DNA from: Vreelandella neptunia
Lineage (GTDB): Bacteria; Pseudomonadota; Gammaproteobacteria; Pseudomonadales; Halomonadaceae
Direction of reading: 5' to 3'
Assembly (NCBI RefSeq): GCF_022489065.1
Contig: NZ_JAKVTW010000002.1
Location: 310,001 to 374,000 of the forward strand
Length of the DNA stretch: 64,000 nucleotides
Notes under the pieces: generated by a model
Told to the model about the DNA's origin: nothing
Seen by the model: the letters and a program-made list of their open reading frames with translations, nothing else
Database searches by the model: none
In this document: in pieces, positions 1-8,895 of the stretch
How positions within the stretch are numbered: the stretch's first letter is position 1
How the letters are laid out: each line of letters opens with the position of its first letter
Made by a program: the position numbers and the translations under genes

Positions 1-1484
1 AGGTAGATAGCCTGGATGCCCAACTGCGCCAGTATAAGCAGCAGTTGAGCGAAGCCAATGCCGAACACCAGCGCCAGCGCGCGGAATTGGAAGAGGCCTT
101 TAGCCAGGAACTGGCCGACCAGGGCGTCGACCCCGCCAAGCTAAAAGATACCAAGGCGCGGCTGGCCAGCCAGGAGGAACGCATTCGCGTCACCGCCGCC
201 CGACAGGATGAACTCACCGAATACACCCGCTTTATGCGCGTTGAGTGGGGGCAGCACAAGCCGCAGCTGGTCGCGCAAGAAGCCGAGCTGGAGCAGGCGG
301 AGCAAAAGCAGCAGCGCGATAAAGAACACCTGAAAAACGACTTTCAGGCCGCGCGCAAAACCCACCAAAGCACGGTCAGCACGCTGAAAACCCAGCGGGA
401 GAACGAATACGCCGCCCTGGAAGCCTTGAAACCGCTGCTCACCCAGCTGGAAAGCCTTGCCATTGAACCCGACGGCCAAGCGCCCGGTGCGCCCCTGGGC
501 GATGTGGACGAGCGCATCGAGCGCGCCCGCCAAGCGCTGGGCAATCGCCACCAGCTTATCGAGCAATTACGCCGTGGCTGCCTAGAAGTGGAAAGCCAAC
601 TAATCAAGGACGCCAGCAGCGGCTTCGCCGAAGCGCTGGAGAGCGAGCGCAGCAAGCTGCAGAGCGATAACCCGCGCCTACAGCTGCCGCTACTGCGCGA
701 CATGCTTAAACTGCTCGAAGACCAACAGCAGCAGTTGATTCAGGAAGGCCGCAACCTGAGCGACGACCTGGATAAGTTCTTCACCGTGTTCCGCGACTTG
801 AACCGACGCATCAGCGCCCAGAGCCGCCGGCTTTCTGAAGAGGTTGCCGATGACCTGCGCCTGGAAGGCATCACCAAGGCCGAAGTGCGCATCCAGTCCA
901 CCATTGATGAACTCGGCTTCTGGGAGCCGCTGAAGCTGTTCGCCCAGCGCTACAAGGAGTGGCGCGAATCCGGCCAGACGCTGCCCAGTGACGACTACCT
1001 CAATGCCCTAGCGGACGTGGTCGATTTGCTGCGCAGCGACCAGCAGTACAGCTTCGAAAGCCTGCTGCGCCTGGAGCTGCACCTGAACGAAGGCGGCACC
1101 GATCTGGTAATCAAAAACGACCGCCAGCTGCTGGAGTCCTCCAGCCACGGCATGGCGTATTTGATTCTGTGCAAGTTCCTGCTCGCCTTTACCCGCCTGC
1201 TGCGCGGCGATGCGGAAATCGCCATCCACTGGCCGATTGATGAGATCGGCACCCTGGCGTACCACAATGTCGAAAAACTGTTCGACGCCTGCGACAGCAA
1301 CCGCATTCATATCGTCGGCGCGTTTCCCAACCCCGAGTCCGATGTGCTGCTACTGTTCGCCAACCGCTACCTGATCGATCGCGATGAGGCCAACCCCAAC
1401 AAGCGAGTGTTAAAACGCATCGAACCACGGCTAAGCCGCCTGGCCGAACGGCTCCATGAACGTCAGCAGGAGGTGACGGTATGA
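1..1484 (+). CDS. Wadjet/MksB-like SMC ATPase (JetC-like), 3' part
   Basis: This is the C-terminal part of an SMC-type condensin ATPase; the reading frame is open to the left edge (codons from base 3), so the N-terminal Walker A head lies outside. About 320 residues of charged, Gln/Glu/Arg-rich coiled coil lead into a compact head half. The signature-like segment ESSSHGMAYLILCKF is followed by a Walker B-like IHWPIDEIGTLA and a switch-like IVGAFPNPE. Such ATPases pair with a kleisin and a MukE-like subunit and extrude DNA loops; in Wadjet they recognise small circular DNA. The stop overlaps the next gene by 4 bases (ATGA), so the four genes are probably translated as a coupled set. The family (SMC/MukB-like) is certain; the Wadjet assignment rests on the neighbours, mainly the Toprim gene at 3351. 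Confidence 0.8.
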   Translation, partial: VDSLDAQLRQYKQQLSEANAEHQRQRAELEEAFSQELADQGVDPAKLKDTKARLASQEERIRVTAARQDELTEYTRFMRVEWGQHKPQLVAQEAELEQAEQKQQRDKEHLKNDFQAARKTHQSTVSTLKTQRENEYAALEALKPLLTQLESLAIEPDGQAPGAPLGDVDERIERARQALGNRHQLIEQLRRGCLEVESQLIKDASSGFAEALESERSKLQSDNPRLQLPLLRDMLKLLEDQQQQLIQEGRNLSDDLDKFFTVFRDLNRRISAQSRRLSEEVADDLRLEGITKAEVRIQSTIDELGFWEPLKLFAQRYKEWRESGQTLPSDDYLNALADVVDLLRSDQQYSFESLLRLELHLNEGGTDLVIKNDRQLLESSSHGMAYLILCKFLLAFTRLLRGDAEIAIHWPIDEIGTLAYHNVEKLFDACDSNRIHIVGAFPNPESDVLLLFANRYLIDRDEANPNKRVLKRIEPRLSRLAERLHERQQEVTV

Positions 1485-2116
1485 TCGAACATGGCCCACT
1501 GCTAGAGCGCCTGCTGGCCGGTGAGTTTGTCTGCCCGATCAGCGATGAAAGCGGCTATCGTCATCTCACCAATGAAGAGACCCGGGAAGAGATCGATACC
1601 TACCTGCGGCCGCTTAACCGGCGGCTGGCCAGCAATGAGGATGGCAGCGTCTATTTTCTGGCCTGGCGTCAGCTCAATGACAACGCCCGGGATCAGTTGT
1701 CCCGCCAGCTTGGCGATACGCTCAATAGCCTGCTGCCGCTGCTGGAGTGGCTGCAATTGGTGCAAGAGGCGCTGGGTCGCGATACCCTGGCTGCCCCCGG
1801 CGATGTGCTCAAACCCGCCGAATTCAGCGCCAAGTGCGAAGACAACCAAAGCCTACGCGAACGCCTGGAGCGCCTGGCCACCGACAGCTTTTTTGGCTCG
1901 CAAAGTGACCAGCTCGACGCCCAGGTAAAGCAGGTCTTTAAACGCTTAAAAGAGCACGGCTACCTGCTTCAGCCGCATTCAGAGCGGCAGGTATTCGTCG
2001 TCACCGGCAAGATCGACTACCTGGTGGATCTGGTGCGCTTTATCCGCGATGAAGAGAACCTGCCCATCGAATCCGGTAGCGAGGAGGGCTCTGGCGCTCA
2101 GGAGGCCCTTCTGTGA
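1481..2116 (+). CDS. MksE/JetB-like condensin subunit
   Basis: This 211-residue protein has the size, winged-helix-like content and position of a MukE/MksE (JetB) subunit, which binds the kleisin and regulates the SMC ATPase. The N-terminus (GPLLERLLAGEFVCPIS) and a central run of Leu-rich helices (residues 75-100) resemble condensin MksE-type proteins. The C-terminus (residues 150-200) contains a wing-like KRLKEHGYLLQPHSERQVFVV stretch, ending in an acidic low-complexity tail. The start overlaps the SMC gene by 4 bases and the stop overlaps the next gene by 4 bases (GTGA). Assignment is by overall look and context rather than by a catalytic motif; the protein has no expected active site. Confidence 0.65.
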   Translation: MIEHGPLLERLLAGEFVCPISDESGYRHLTNEETREEIDTYLRPLNRRLASNEDGSVYFLAWRQLNDNARDQLSRQLGDTLNSLLPLLEWLQLVQEALGRDTLAAPGDVLKPAEFSAKCEDNQSLRERLERLATDSFFGSQSDQLDAQVKQVFKRLKEHGYLLQPHSERQVFVVTGKIDYLVDLVRFIRDEENLPIESGSEEGSGAQEALL

Positions 2117-3354
2117 GTGGCGGTGAGCATGCACTCGAAAGCCGTCTGCTGAAAACCGGCAGCGAACGGCTGGCGCTACTCGGCAAGCACGCCGATGTAC
2201 TGATGCAGGCCTACACCCGCGATGAAGTGCCGCTGGAATCGCTCAGCGATAGTGCGCTGCGCAAGCTGCTGGCGGCGCGCATCCTATGGCGGCCGGATGA
2301 GCAGAGCGGCGTGAAGCTGGCGCCCAAGGTACGCGAACTGATCGCCGAGATGCTCGCCGACGAGACCCGCCGCCATGTGAACGCCGACGTAGCGGAAACC
2401 CTGGAGCTGATTCGTGCCCTGGTACACAGCTACCGGGAGGCGCGCAGCCGCGGCGAACACTGGCGGCTGGAGCAGCAGCTGATGCGTCTGCGCCAGGAGG
2501 TCGACGACCTGAACGGGCGCTTCGCCGATGCCATCGATAGCTTATGGCAGAGGCTGAATAGCGATTTCGGTTTCGTCAGCCAGCTCAACGACAAAATCCG
2601 CGAAAACGACCGCGCCCAGAAGCAGATCGCGCGGCTGCTGGATGGCCTGGCGTTGATCGACTTCGACGAGTTGATCGAGCTGGTGGGCAGCGACGGCGGC
2701 CTGCGCAAGCTGTTAATCAGCCAGCTACAGCAGCAGCTAAGCCACCACTACACCGGCCTGCGCGAAGTACAGCGGCGCTTGATCGAATTGATGGCGCGCT
2801 TTCGCAAGCAGCAGGCGCGCAGCCGCTTGATCAGCGGTATGGTCGCCTTTATGCGCGAACACCCCGGCTTTGTACCCGGCAACTACGCCCGGCGCAGCGA
2901 AGTGCCAGGGCTGGTCAATCAAGCCGCACCGCTAAGCGCCGCCGCCGCCCCGGCGCTGGATCGCAACCTGGATAGCCGGTTGCTCGCCGAACTGCTGCAC
3001 CAACTCCCCCAGCCGCGCCACACCACGCAAACGGTTGAAGCCGCGGCCCCGGCCCAAGCGCAAGAGAGCAGCCTCGCCGCTGCCCGCCAGCAGGCGCTCA
3101 AGCAGGATGTGGAACACTTCTATTTAAGCGTGATCGACCAGCCCCAGGCGGAGCCGGTCAGTGCCCTTGAGTACCTACACGAAAGCCCGTTGGAATGGCC
3201 GGATGAAATCTGGCTCTTCCAGGTGATTTCCGAATACCAAGGCCTACCGCGTAGCGATCAGAAAGCGTTCAGGCTCAAACAGCAAGAGAGCCAGGCCAGC
3301 CAATTCAATCACCTGCGCCTGATCCACGATGTAGAACTGCAGCTGGCCGTATGA
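2113..3354 (+). CDS. MksF/JetA-like kleisin subunit
   Basis: This 413-residue protein sits where a MukF/MksF (JetA) kleisin belongs. It starts at GTG inside the stop of the previous gene. An N-terminal helical/winged-helix region (residues 1-110) is followed by long amphipathic helices with coiled-coil character (residues 115-245). A flexible Ala/Pro/Gln-rich linker (about 275-325) leads to a C-terminal domain (about 330-413). This layout fits a bridge that ties two SMC heads together. No enzymatic motif is visible. The 3' end overlaps the Toprim gene by 4 bases. Kleisins diverge strongly, so the call depends on gene order, length and architecture. Confidence 0.65.
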   Translation: MSGGEHALESRLLKTGSERLALLGKHADVLMQAYTRDEVPLESLSDSALRKLLAARILWRPDEQSGVKLAPKVRELIAEMLADETRRHVNADVAETLELIRALVHSYREARSRGEHWRLEQQLMRLRQEVDDLNGRFADAIDSLWQRLNSDFGFVSQLNDKIRENDRAQKQIARLLDGLALIDFDELIELVGSDGGLRKLLISQLQQQLSHHYTGLREVQRRLIELMARFRKQQARSRLISGMVAFMREHPGFVPGNYARRSEVPGLVNQAAPLSAAAAPALDRNLDSRLLAELLHQLPQPRHTTQTVEAAAPAQAQESSLAAARQQALKQDVEHFYLSVIDQPQAEPVSALEYLHESPLEWPDEIWLFQVISEYQGLPRSDQKAFRLKQQESQASQFNHLRLIHDVELQLAV

Positions 3355-4220
3355 ACCTACCCAGCCGCGCACGCAATGGCCTTAACGGCGTCGCCCGCGA
3401 ACTTCTCCGCCAGCCCGCGGTGGAGAAGCCGCGCCGCCAGTGGGTAGACGACGTAGTGGCCTGGTGTCACCAACACGACATTGACCTGGCCACGCGAATC
3501 AACAGTAAAGCGCTGTGCTTTGATGTGGCCTTGCTGGCGCAGATCAATGACGTACTCGAAAGCGCCCGCCTAGCACCGCTAGGCCGCTCACTCAGCGGCC
3601 TAACCAGCAGCGCCCAAGCGAAAGAGGGCGTAGAAGAAGACAAGGCAACCCGCGAAAGCCCCCGTGCACGGCGGGTTCTCGTCAGCTTTCCGCCGCAGCC
3701 AATAGCAGGGCTTGCCACCGAGCCACGTGCCATTCGCGATGTGGATGTACTCGGCCTAAAGCTGAGTGCCTTTAGCGCCCTGATTCAGGTCGAAAACCTC
3801 GACAGTTTCTATGAGTTTTCGCCGGAACTCCCAGCGCTAAGCGGCTACGCAAACCCGCTAGTCGTCTACCGCGGCGACAGCCACTACGGCGGCGGCTTTG
3901 CATTACTCGCCGAGGCTTGGCACAAAACCCGCCGAACACATATCTACGCCGGTGATTTCGACGTAAAAGGCGTCACGCTAGCCCTCGACAGCAACGCCAC
4001 TCACTTGCTCTTGCCCGCCTTTGAATGGCTTGCTCAAAATGCCACGCCGCTGCATGTGCCTGCTGAGCAGTTCTCCTACCAGCGTAGGCTGCGCAAGCAC
4101 CTTGCTGCGCTGCCATCAGCCCACCCATTGTGTGAGTACCTGACGCTGCTGTTGGAAAAGCAGCGGGGGCTTAAGCAGCAGTGGTTTGGTGGGGAGGTGG
4201 TGTGTGTGGGGTTGGGTTAA
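3351..4220 (+). CDS. JetD-like Toprim nuclease subunit of a Wadjet-type system
   Basis: This 289-residue protein is the likely DNA-cutting subunit. The C-terminal half has a Toprim-like fold as in DUF2220/JetD: an acidic residue in IQVENLDSFYEF (Glu148), then RGDSHYGGGF, then a DxD in YAGDFDVKGVTLAL (Asp202 and Asp204). In Wadjet, JetD cleaves circular DNA after loop extrusion by the SMC complex. It is shorter than the roughly 350-400 residues I expect for JetD, and the N-terminal region (1-120) is not clearly recognisable as DUF3322, with a low-complexity stretch near residues 85-108. It is the last gene of the operon, after a 4-base overlap, and runs toward the SIR2 gene on the other strand. 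The Toprim assignment is good; the exact subtype is unknown. Confidence 0.72.
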   Translation: MNLPSRARNGLNGVARELLRQPAVEKPRRQWVDDVVAWCHQHDIDLATRINSKALCFDVALLAQINDVLESARLAPLGRSLSGLTSSAQAKEGVEEDKATRESPRARRVLVSFPPQPIAGLATEPRAIRDVDVLGLKLSAFSALIQVENLDSFYEFSPELPALSGYANPLVVYRGDSHYGGGFALLAEAWHKTRRTHIYAGDFDVKGVTLALDSNATHLLLPAFEWLAQNATPLHVPAEQFSYQRRLRKHLAALPSAHPLCEYLTLLLEKQRGLKQQWFGGEVVCVGLG

Positions 4221-4359
4221 ATTTAGATGTGATAACTAGCTATACAACCGAATTTTATTTTTATGTAAAAATCGTTGAGATAGAGTCATAGTGATTGGCG
4301 TTACTTTATGCCATTAAATGAATCTATAATAATTAATGTACTTGTAAATTTAATTTCAA

Positions 4360-7300
4360 TTAGTTCGGTGTGCCTGTGTCAACAAACCTAACTTCTGGCA
4401 GAGCATCCTGCTTAGCTTCCTCGACAATGCGCATTAACTCGCTGTCCTTATTATTGTTTTTGTATATGATGTCCCTCGCTAGCTGGACACATGCTGCACG
4501 TAGAAATGAAATGCTGACAGACTCTCGGGTGGAAGGAGCGATATTTCTATACGCTGAGCTATCAAATATTACAGGTAGAATTTCTATCAATGACTCTATG
4601 TTTTCAACAGTGAGATATTCTTTATTATACATCTCATTGGCAGTACGTATTAGCGCTGGTAAACCAATTATACGATTCGATCCTATAAGGTAAATTAACC
4701 TTAATATTAATCTATCTATAATTGGCGATTCCTTCATGTCTCTCAGTACTAAAAGAGCGTGAGAAGCGCAAGCCAATTTATTCGGATCTTGCGACTGAAA
4801 CCCTTGCTTGATTAGTTTTTCCACTTGATCGATAAATATTTCATTCGAAGCGGCAAAATATGAAAATGCGATTAAAGTTGCAGGCACCTCAACTTCAGCA
4901 TGAAAAGCATATAATTTCTGAAAGTTATCTTCAGTAAATTCCTTTGAAGAAAGCGCAGGAATTACTGATCGAGCTAGTGCTTCCCCGATTAATTCAGCGG
5001 TCTGTCGCTCTTCTTGTTTAGTAATTCCAAATATATCTGTGTCATTTTGTTGCGGCCTCCATGAGATCAGTTTCTGGAAGTAAGCAACAGCCTGGTTAGC
5101 TGAAGGAAGCTCCTTAATGTTTTCTGCTTGTGCAGCATTTGCTATATCCATTAGCAACTCTCGATTAAAGAGATTTAGATTTTTAGCTTCAAAGAGGTAG
5201 TTTCTGACAAGAGATTTGACAGATGAAGGGTTTTTTGAAGGAAGCGAAAGTAATACATACCTGAATAACCCCGTATCAGGAAGGGTCTGATAATCAGGCG
5301 CTATGCTCCAAATTTTATCCGCAATTTTATCTAGCTCTTTAGTAGAAAGAAATTTATTTTCAATCAACGGCAGAATACGCAAAAGAGCAGAGTAGCTTTG
5401 AGGTGAACCTGGCGTGATACCATCTATTATTTCATCTATGCGACGGTCAATAGTAGTATCTAATTTTCTTTCTCCAGGAAATTTTATTACTGGATTTGCC
5501 CACTCTATATGATCCCTAATACTTATTTCAGTTTGTAGGGGGAATGATAAGGCCTCCAGCAGTATTTCATGTTGTTGCAGTCGAGGAATGCTTTTAAGTG
5601 AAAATTCCGTTAGATGCTTAATTGCATCAAATAGCCAGAAATGATGCAGGTCAGAATTCTTGCCCAGAGATAAAGCTAAGTGGAATAATTTTTTTGCCTG
5701 TTCCGGTGTTGCACGTACGGATACACGGGCCAGAACCTCTATGAAAACCCTCAGGTAGTCAATAGCATGGATACTAACATCCCCCGATTTTTCTATTCGC
5801 TTTCCTACCCAATAGTTGATTGCGAGTGTGCATTGGTTTAGTAAGAAATTCACATCACTTTCAGGCAGGCATGCAATACCAATTCTTGAGAACACTTTTT
5901 TCAAGACGCTTGCTGTGTCGCTGTTTGCTGAACGGATAGCCAAAGAAAAACGATGGACATTATCAATCTCCTCTAGCTCAGAAAGCCTAGCCGCCTGTTC
6001 AACAAGAAAGCTGACGCCTTTCCACCGTAGTGGCATACCAACTGTGTTTGAAATACCTTCTAAAAGAAGCAAAGGATGAAGATTACTGCTAAAACTTACT
6101 GTGTTGGAATTGTCTTTATATCGTCCTGGTTCAAATGCGGGTTCTATTGCCTGTTGTTTTTGCTGTTTATCTAGCTCATCGGTAATGCGATTTCTTATAT
6201 GTTCAATGTGATCCCATGGGTCACATTTAGAATCTCGATAACTGGTTGGGAAAGCCTTGATCTCATTTCTAAATGACGAAAGGTCAATGCCGCGCATTAG
6301 CCATTGCGTCCAAGCCAAACGAGAAAGTACATAGATTGAGTTTCTGTCATTGCGATAATGACCTAGTAGCTCTCGATACGCTTCTGCCACTATTACTTTA
6401 CCTTTTTCAAATTGGCCGAGTTCGGCAAGCAGAGAAGCTTTTCTTAATTTCCAAATTGAATTGCTGCTTTTTATTTCTCCTACGTATATTTCTAGAGTAG
6501 CGTAGTCAAACTTATCTCGTGCCACGATAGCTTTATGGTATGCAAGCTCATTGCTACTGTCAGCCCAATGCTTTCCACCTTTCTCAAGTATATCGCTCGT
6601 TGTCTGAGCAATAGATTCAGCGTCAGAGTTGTTCATCCAACGCGTGTTTTTCAGTAGCAAAAGGGCAATTTCTAATTGCTCTTTTTTAGTTATCGCACAG
6701 GGTTTTTCTGGGTTACATACCGTTAGCAGCTCGTTAGCCAGCCAAATCGGGATGGCCTCATAAGTTTCTTTATAATGCCAAGTTATTTCGTATAGTAGCT
6801 TGCTCTTACAAGCTGCCGTCATCGAAGATAAATTTTTTGGGTTAGGCCAAGGATCGTTTATTTGTTCTTGTAATTGAAAACGCTGCATATAGGGGCAAAT
6901 CAGCCAGCCAGGGTAAGACAATCTGTCTTTTTCTAAAGTTGGAAGCTTTTCCTCAAGTAACTTGGCAGCATAACTGGCATCTTGATGGGTTTTGGTGTTT
7001 TCTGCCCCAGTCTTGGTTGTTCGATGCAGCGGCGTTGGCTCCCACTCCCAAGCCTGTTTAGGCTTGTGTTCTTGTAGAGCCTTAATAAATATTTTTGTCG
7101 CTTCCAGATGTTTGGTATCAAGTTCATCATGCTCAGCGACCAGGTCGTTTAGGTCAATTGGTGCTACGTTGATGGATTCTAGATATTTCCGCTTCGAAGC
7201 ATTTAGTCCCAAAGCGCCAACAAGGTAGATGCGCCTGGAATGAGTTGACAGATGATCTCTGACCCATCCGGCCCATTGGAGAAAGTTAGGATCATCGCCA

Positions 7301-7920
7301 GAGAAGCCTATCAAGCATAGTTCGTTTTCTATGAATACCTGCCGTGAGAAATTGACGAATGCTGCATGGCGTTGTGGATACTTTCGGTAGTCTTCCTGCG
7401 TGAAAATTAACTCTTTGGTTACATCGATGGTTCCATGTAACTTAACGATTCGTGGTGATCTGGCACTTGAGAGATCCTCCTGTTTGGAAACTACACTATA
7501 AAGAGGTTGATGAACCTCAGTGGATGCACGTTCAAGCAGGGTATCCCAGTTAGTGGTTAGAACTTCTGTCCAAGGTAATTTAAGTAGAGAATTATGTAGT
7601 TCACCCGGTGACCAAGCAGCGTCATTTACTTCTTTTTTTATTAAATCATTAAGTGTCTGTTTGCCGAAATATGCACAATATTCTTCCGCCAAGCGTAAAG
7701 GATCTTCGCTGGCTGAATCTAATTCTGCCGCAAGCGCTTTAGAGAAATCGTTCCAAAGTGGCAATTTTCTGTTGGCATCACCAGTCGATGCAGCACTTTT
7801 GCTAAAACCTGCCCCAACCATGACGGCTGCACCATGGTACGAGCTATCCTGCTGCCAAAGAGCAGACGCGAGTTTCTTTAATGCGGCGTAATCAGGGAGA
7901 GAATAAATACTATCAATCAT
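4360..7920 (-). CDS. Large SIR2-domain protein, probable anti-phage NADase
   Basis: This is a 1186-residue protein with an N-terminal SIR2 domain (about residues 28-290) and a roughly 900-residue helical C-terminal region. Visible SIR2 motifs are VMVGAGFSKSA (NAD-binding, residues 34-44), TTNWDTLLE (Asn124 region), IVKLHGTID (His162) and LIGFSGDDPNFLQWAG (about 203-218). There is no zinc-binding Cys cluster, unlike true deacetylases. Stand-alone SIR2 proteins of about 1000-1200 residues (DSR/ThsA-like families) destroy NAD+ on phage sensing; the C-terminal part is normally the sensor or oligomeriser. The gene is much richer in A+T than its neighbours, suggesting acquisition. It is monocistronic and convergent with the Wadjet-like operon. 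Function is inferred from the domain and the defence context. Confidence 0.8.
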   Translation of the reverse strand: MIDSIYSLPDYAALKKLASALWQQDSSYHGAAVMVGAGFSKSAASTGDANRKLPLWNDFSKALAAELDSASEDPLRLAEEYCAYFGKQTLNDLIKKEVNDAAWSPGELHNSLLKLPWTEVLTTNWDTLLERASTEVHQPLYSVVSKQEDLSSARSPRIVKLHGTIDVTKELIFTQEDYRKYPQRHAAFVNFSRQVFIENELCLIGFSGDDPNFLQWAGWVRDHLSTHSRRIYLVGALGLNASKRKYLESINVAPIDLNDLVAEHDELDTKHLEATKIFIKALQEHKPKQAWEWEPTPLHRTTKTGAENTKTHQDASYAAKLLEEKLPTLEKDRLSYPGWLICPYMQRFQLQEQINDPWPNPKNLSSMTAACKSKLLYEITWHYKETYEAIPIWLANELLTVCNPEKPCAITKKEQLEIALLLLKNTRWMNNSDAESIAQTTSDILEKGGKHWADSSNELAYHKAIVARDKFDYATLEIYVGEIKSSNSIWKLRKASLLAELGQFEKGKVIVAEAYRELLGHYRNDRNSIYVLSRLAWTQWLMRGIDLSSFRNEIKAFPTSYRDSKCDPWDHIEHIRNRITDELDKQQKQQAIEPAFEPGRYKDNSNTVSFSSNLHPLLLLEGISNTVGMPLRWKGVSFLVEQAARLSELEEIDNVHRFSLAIRSANSDTASVLKKVFSRIGIACLPESDVNFLLNQCTLAINYWVGKRIEKSGDVSIHAIDYLRVFIEVLARVSVRATPEQAKKLFHLALSLGKNSDLHHFWLFDAIKHLTEFSLKSIPRLQQHEILLEALSFPLQTEISIRDHIEWANPVIKFPGERKLDTTIDRRIDEIIDGITPGSPQSYSALLRILPLIENKFLSTKELDKIADKIWSIAPDYQTLPDTGLFRYVLLSLPSKNPSSVKSLVRNYLFEAKNLNLFNRELLMDIANAAQAENIKELPSANQAVAYFQKLISWRPQQNDTDIFGITKQEERQTAELIGEALARSVIPALSSKEFTEDNFQKLYAFHAEVEVPATLIAFSYFAASNEIFIDQVEKLIKQGFQSQDPNKLACASHALLVLRDMKESPIIDRLILRLIYLIGSNRIIGLPALIRTANEMYNKEYLTVENIESLIEILPVIFDSSAYRNIAPSTRESVSISFLRAACVQLARDIIYKNNNKDSELMRIVEEAKQDALPEVRFVDTGTPN

Positions 7921-8144
7921 TAAAAACCACTCGTAGTAATTTTGATAAAGAAAATAAGTGGATGAAGACCCTTAGTACAAAAAATTTAATAGAGTGCGGG
8001 TGTCACTTGGAACTTGTGGCCGCCCTTTGTGATGGTTTGCTATTCACCTGCACATCACAGGAGATATGCGTCGTTGTATTCCTATCCCGAGCTTTGTGTC
8101 TTCAGCATAGGCTGAACTCAGAACCTTGAAAAATCTATATGATG

Positions 8145-8163
8145 CTACCTTCTGCCAAAGGGC
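8145..8163 (+). repeat. Short direct repeat, copy 1
   Basis: CTACCTTCTGCCAAAGGGC matches 17 of 19 bases with a second copy at 8720-8738. The pair brackets the attC-like site and a small hypothetical gene. It could be cassette boundaries or chance similarity in decayed DNA. Confidence 0.35.
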
Positions 8164-8183
8164 CATTTGTTTAAACTCAGCAT

Positions 8184-8242
8184 GCCTAACTTCAAAGTAG
8201 AACATAGTGCGGGGTATTCGAACATAACTTCGCGTGTTAGGC
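8184..8242 (+). repeat. attC-like recombination site
   Basis: A 59-base segment begins with GCCTAAC (8184-8190) and ends with its perfect complement GTTAGGC (8236-8242), matching the RYYYAAC and GTTRRRY cores of integron attC sites. Inside, AAGT (8195-8198) can pair with ACTT (8227-8230) after 4- and 5-base spacers, giving the R''-spacer-L'' / L'-spacer-R' layout. A small open frame begins 30 bases after the right core, as cassette genes often do. No integrase gene or second convincing attC was found, so this may be a stray cassette relic or a chance palindrome. Confidence 0.35.
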
Positions 8243-8271
8243 CTTTGGCGTTTTCCTATCTTGGTGCCATA

Positions 8272-8499
8272 ATGAACCCAAATATATCAATTGACTACGA
8301 AGCGATCGTCTTTAGTTTGAAACTAACTAAGCCAAACGCTGGCTTTAGGCAAAAAGCCAACGTCGAAGATCAGTTAATGCAGCAACTCCCACAGCCTATT
8401 GCTGACTTTATCCATGGAAACGGCGCCATCCAAGTGGCCCTGCGCTATAAAGACTACATTTGGCCACGACCGACACAAGCAGCTCATCCTAGATGGTGA
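8272..8499 (+). CDS. Hypothetical small protein, possible cassette gene
   Basis: An open frame of 75 codons starts at an ATG 30 bases past the GTTAGGC core. The frame is open further upstream (to 8167), but that part would read through the attC-like site. The product has no recognisable motif: the N-terminal part (MNPNISIDYEAIVFSLKL) could form a beta-alpha segment, and the C-terminus is Pro/Arg-rich. There is no good ribosome binding site. It may be the truncated front of a longer gene, because the next 400 bases are decayed. Existence as a real gene is uncertain. Confidence 0.28.
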   Translation: MNPNISIDYEAIVFSLKLTKPNAGFRQKANVEDQLMQQLPQPIADFIHGNGAIQVALRYKDYIWPRPTQAAHPRW

Positions 8500-8895
8500 A
8501 GGGTTTGGGAGGCGCTTCCTTCTCCACGCATCAACAAGGAGCTGATGAGGGCCCGTCATTAGAGCTTTCTGGCCTATGGTTGTACTATTGCATATCCGTC
8601 AAGCGTTAGCGGTTTTTGAAGAAAGCACTGGAGTCGAGCTTACCTCCATCGCCTCTCCCACGAGCAACCTCATCCAATCACAAAGAGCACCGCTATTGAG
8701 TATGATATAAAGCCATACTCTAACTTCTGACAAAGGGCTTGGCTATTCGGCCCGCTCACTGGTCACGGTTACGATTGTCATGGCGATGGATTTTGGCTGT
8801 CAGGCGCGATACATTGGGTTGAGTTAGACTCGCGGGCATAGAGGTGATGGCCAGTATCACGATCAAAAGGGCCAAAAGACACGCTTACGACCGAC
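8500..8895. other. Gene-poor decayed stretch
   Basis: No open frame of credible length was found on either strand in about 400 bases. Around 8765-8840 a short frame reads like protein-coding debris (DGFWLSGAIHWVELDSR), then stops, suggesting a remnant of a lost gene. The second copy of the 19-base repeat (8720-8738) lies here. Confidence 0.5.
8720..8738 (+). repeat. Short direct repeat, copy 2
   Basis: CTAACTTCTGACAAAGGGC is the partner of the 8145-8163 element, about 575 bases away, with two mismatches. Confidence 0.35.

Noticed and set aside
7881..8129. An 82-codon plus-strand frame at the start of the SIR2 gene
   Set aside because: It overlaps the 5' end of the SIR2 gene on the other strand and has no motif or ribosome binding site; the region is more likely the SIR2 promoter.
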